A stretch of 64,000 bases of DNA from Photobacterium malacitanum (lineage in GTDB: Bacteria; Pseudomonadota; Gammaproteobacteria; Enterobacterales; Vibrionaceae), in assembly GCF_900185615.1 (NCBI RefSeq), contig NZ_FYAK01000001.1, forward strand, positions 839,701-903,700, in the 5' to 3' direction. A program made the position numbers and the translations under genes. Below, in pieces: positions 61,399 through 64,000 of the stretch (within the stretch, counting starts at the first letter, position 1; each line of letters begins with the position of its first letter). The notes below the pieces were generated by a model. The model did not search any database. It had not been told where the DNA came from and saw only the letters and a list, made by a program, of their open reading frames with translations.

Positions 61399-63069
61399 AT
61401 GTGTTCAGTATTCGGTATTCTAGACATCAAGAGCGACTCTTCAGCACTTCGTGCAACGGCGCTTGAATTATCAAAAAAAATGCGTCATCGCGGTCCAGAC
61501 TGGTCTGGCATTTATGCTTCAGACAACGCAATTTTAGTTCATGAGCGTTTAGCGATTGTTGATCTTAATAGTGGTGAACAACCGCTATATAACGCGGATA
61601 AAAGTCATGTATTAGCCGTTAATGGTGAAATCTATAACCACAAGGAACTACGCGCTGAATTTGCACCTGACTACCCTTTCCAAACTGAATCTGATTGCGA
61701 AATTATTTTAGCGCTTTACAAAGAAAAAGGCCCTGAGTTACTCGATTACCTCAACGGCATCTTTGGTTTTATTCTGTATGATGAGCAAGAAGATGCTTAC
61801 CTTATTGGCCGAGACCACATTGGTATCATTCCGCTTTATCAAGGTTATGATGAGCATGGTAACTTCTATGTTGCTTCTGAAATGAAAGCATTGGTACCTG
61901 TGTGTAAAACAATCAGTGAATTTCCTCCTGGCACTTACCTTTGGAGTAAAAAAGGAGAACCTGTCCGTTATTACAAACGTGACTGGATGGAATTTGATGC
62001 CGTTAGCCAAGCGAAAACAGACAAAGCAGCATTAACAGAAGCTCTTGAAAGTGCCGTTAAACGCCAACTGATGACCGATGTACCTTATGGTGTATTACTT
62101 TCCGGTGGTCTTGACTCATCAGTTATCTCAGCGATTACCAAGAAGTTTGCTGCTAAACGTATTGAAGATGATGAACAATCACAAGCATGGTGGCCAACAT
62201 TGCACTCGTTTGCGATTGGTCTTGAAAATGCTCCTGACTTAAAAGCCGCGAAAATTGTTGCAGATGCGATTGGCACTGTTCACCACGAATTAACTTATAC
62301 TGTCCAAGAAGGTTTAGATGCTATTCGTGATGTGATCTACCACATTGAAACCTATGATGTCACCACCATTCGTGCTTCAACGCCAATGTACTTAATGTCA
62401 CGTAAAATCCGCGCGATGGGGATTAAAATGGTGTTATCGGGAGAAGGGGCGGATGAAATCTTTGGCGGTTACTTATACTTCCATAAAGCCCCTAACGCTA
62501 AAGAATTCCATGAAGAAACCGTACGCAAACTGTTAGCACTTAACATGTTTGACTGTGCACGCGCTAACAAATCAATGGCGGCATGGGGTATTGAGGCACG
62601 CGTACCATTCTTAGATAAAGAATTTTTAGATGTCGCAATGCGCATTAACCCTGAAGATAAAATGTGCGGCAACGGTAAAATGGAAAAGCACATTGTGCGT
62701 GAGTGCTTTGAGCATTACCTTCCAGAAGCGGTTGCATGGCGTCAAAAAGAACAATTCTCAGATGGTGTGGGTTATAGCTGGATCGATAGCCTCAAAGAAG
62801 TTGCTGCAGCGAAAGTGACCGATCAACAGTTAGCAACTGCAGCATTCCGTTTTCCATATAACACGCCAACAACTAAAGAGGGTTATGTGTACCGTGAGAT
62901 TTTTGAAGAGCTATTCCCACTAGAAAGTGCCGCAAAATGTGTTCCAGGTGGTCCATCGATTGCATGTTCTAGTGCTAAAGCGATTGAGTGGGATGAGAGT
63001 TTTAAAAATGCTGCTGACCCGTCAGGCCGTGCAATTGCAGCAGTTCACAACCAAGCTTATACAAAATAG
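61399..63069 (+). CDS. asnB: Asparagine synthetase B (glutamine-hydrolysing)
   Basis: Makes asparagine from aspartate, ATP and glutamine. Its 556 residues comprise an N-terminal class II glutaminase domain with the catalytic Cys2 exposed after Met removal (MCSVFGILD) and Arg/Asn pocket residues (VHERLAIVDL, AVNGEIYNH), and a synthetase domain with the ATP pyrophosphatase loop LLSGGLDSSV (about 233-242). GGAG lies ten bases before the ATG. A terminator follows. Palindromes in the long leader suggest specific control. Confidence 0.97.
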   Translation: MCSVFGILDIKSDSSALRATALELSKKMRHRGPDWSGIYASDNAILVHERLAIVDLNSGEQPLYNADKSHVLAVNGEIYNHKELRAEFAPDYPFQTESDCEIILALYKEKGPELLDYLNGIFGFILYDEQEDAYLIGRDHIGIIPLYQGYDEHGNFYVASEMKALVPVCKTISEFPPGTYLWSKKGEPVRYYKRDWMEFDAVSQAKTDKAALTEALESAVKRQLMTDVPYGVLLSGGLDSSVISAITKKFAAKRIEDDEQSQAWWPTLHSFAIGLENAPDLKAAKIVADAIGTVHHELTYTVQEGLDAIRDVIYHIETYDVTTIRASTPMYLMSRKIRAMGIKMVLSGEGADEIFGGYLYFHKAPNAKEFHEETVRKLLALNMFDCARANKSMAAWGIEARVPFLDKEFLDVAMRINPEDKMCGNGKMEKHIVRECFEHYLPEAVAWRQKEQFSDGVGYSWIDSLKEVAAAKVTDQQLATAAFRFPYNTPTTKEGYVYREIFEELFPLESAAKCVPGGPSIACSSAKAIEWDESFKNAADPSGRAIAAVHNQAYTK

Positions 63070-63084
63070 ATAAGCCGAAGCCAT

Positions 63085-63119
63085 AAAAAAAACCGCCACG
63101 AATAATGGCGGTTTTTTTG
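63085..63119. terminator. Bidirectional terminator between asnB and gsk
   Basis: Stem AAACCGCCA / TGGCGGTTT with a 7-base loop (63090-63098 and 63106-63114), flanked by an A-run and a T-run, between converging genes. Confidence 0.93.
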
Positions 63120-63136
63120 TTAACGACAATATGCCA

Positions 63137-64000
63137 TTAACGTTCCCAGTAAGCTTCTTCTAAACTATCTTCACGTTCAGGTAAACCACGAGAAAGACGA
63201 GGAGAATATTGGGCTAATACTTCATAACTTACACGGTTTGAATATAAACAAACTTGTGAAAATGATGAATAAGTTAGGAAAGAATATTGGTGCTTACTTG
63301 AATTTGGCACGTTTTCTTTATGGTAACGGTTAGCAGACATATCATGCAGTAATGCTGAAAGTGCACCATCACCTGCACCATTAGTATTTTTAATACGCTC
63401 AGGACCACCCATGTAAGGTGCAATGTGTGAATAGGCCTTAATTGGATTCTCACATGCACTTCTTAGCATTGGTCGGCTAAATTCATAACGGTTAAATTCA
63501 GCAATCTCGCCAGGAAGCAATGGCAAGCTTGTTTCACGCTTTGCGTTATCCTCAGTGTAGCCTGCAGTGTATAACCCAACAGGGCCAGCAGTACACAATA
63601 CAAGATCAACCCACTCAAGCGTTTTATCTGCTGCAACTAACGGATCAGACTCACCCGTTAACGCTTCACCTTCATCTTCATTCATCGCAACCACAGTAAC
63701 ATGATCACGTAGGAAATCACGCCACCATTGTGGATCGTCTTGAATAACGAATTTAGTACCAAGAGTTAATACCACAGGTACATCATATTTTTTAGCAAAC
63801 TCAATTGCTTTCATTGTTGCTGCTGGCATTGGATCACCAGGCTTACAACGAACAAGGTATGCCGTTAAAACCAGTGCAGATGCATTTTCAAATACACTCT
63901 CAGGAATACTCTCAGGCTTAAGTTGGTTCATGTTACCTTCGTTAATCGCGAAAGTACGCTCACCATCTTTAGAAATCAGCGCAAAGCAACGACCAATCGG
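63137..64000 (-). CDS. gsk: Inosine-guanosine kinase (5' end outside window)
   Basis: PfkB/ribokinase-family kinase that phosphorylates guanosine and inosine for purine salvage. The frame stays open to base 64000, so the N-terminus lies beyond the window; an internal Met at 63931 is not the start. Visible are GERTFAINEGNMNQL, LVLTAYLVRC, the ATP-side LTGESD and the catalytic loop KNTNGAGDGALSALL with its Asp base. The C-terminus is YSPRLSRGLPEREDSLEEAYWER. About 288 residues are seen of roughly 430 expected. Confidence 0.95.
   Translation of the reverse strand, partial: PIGRCFALISKDGERTFAINEGNMNQLKPESIPESVFENASALVLTAYLVRCKPGDPMPAATMKAIEFAKKYDVPVVLTLGTKFVIQDDPQWWRDFLRDHVTVVAMNEDEGEALTGESDPLVAADKTLEWVDLVLCTAGPVGLYTAGYTEDNAKRETSLPLLPGEIAEFNRYEFSRPMLRSACENPIKAYSHIAPYMGGPERIKNTNGAGDGALSALLHDMSANRYHKENVPNSSKHQYSFLTYSSFSQVCLYSNRVSYEVLAQYSPRLSRGLPEREDSLEEAYWER

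Overview
The window looks like ordinary chromosome of a marine gammaproteobacterium of the family Vibrionaceae. Photobacterium is the most likely genus, judging from AT-rich DNA (about 40% GC by eye), the protein sequences, and Vibrio/Photobacterium-style gene sets (NagE without a IIA domain, GH20 lipoprotein chitobiase, minCDE, seqA-pgm, sdh-suc next to gltA). I see 59 protein genes, two of them cut by the window edges (hisH at the left, gsk at the right). I see no rRNA or tRNA gene, insertion sequence, prophage, CRISPR array or integron.

Layout: 1-2446 is the 3' end of the histidine operon (hisH-hisA-hisF-hisIE). 2539-5158 holds tdk and an NhaC-family transporter preceded by a clear lysine riboswitch, so the transporter probably moves lysine. 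5540-9438 holds an H-NS gene, a YcgL/MltB-like pair and minCDE. 9499-17244 is a long minus-strand block (yoaA, tsaB, a small unknown gene, slp, an alpha/beta hydrolase, fadD, rnd). 17451-22388 holds purU, yecM, argS, a DUF924 gene and a HIT-family gene. 22495-29559 is metal uptake: feoABC behind a Fur-box candidate, and mepM-znuA facing znuCB across a perfect Zur-type palindrome.

29647-40935 is a TCA-cycle block: sdhCDAB-sucABCD on the minus strand, divergent from gltA. Directly after gltA are 14 perfect tandem copies of a 7-base unit lying between the stop codon and the terminator. 41123-48416 holds ybgI, ybfA (DUF2517), a DUF1853 gene, seqA-pgm, ybfF, fldA, a DUF4442 gene and fur. 48588-51370 holds a secreted choloylglycine-hydrolase-family enzyme and glnS. 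51604-59347 is the N-acetylglucosamine/chitobiose cluster: chitobiase and nagE on one strand, nagBAC on the other, sharing a control region with CRP and NagC site candidates. 59479-64000 holds a KefB-like antiporter, asnB and gsk.

The genes fit together as core metabolism: amino-acid synthesis, iron and zinc homeostasis with the regulator Fur in the same window, central carbon flux, and uptake of chitin breakdown products. I found no convincing novel multi-gene system. The points most worth following up are the heptamer array after gltA, the lysine riboswitch on the NhaC-type transporter, the hexamer repeat that sets the length of the ZnuA histidine loop, a long inverted repeat before argS, and palindromes before asnB.
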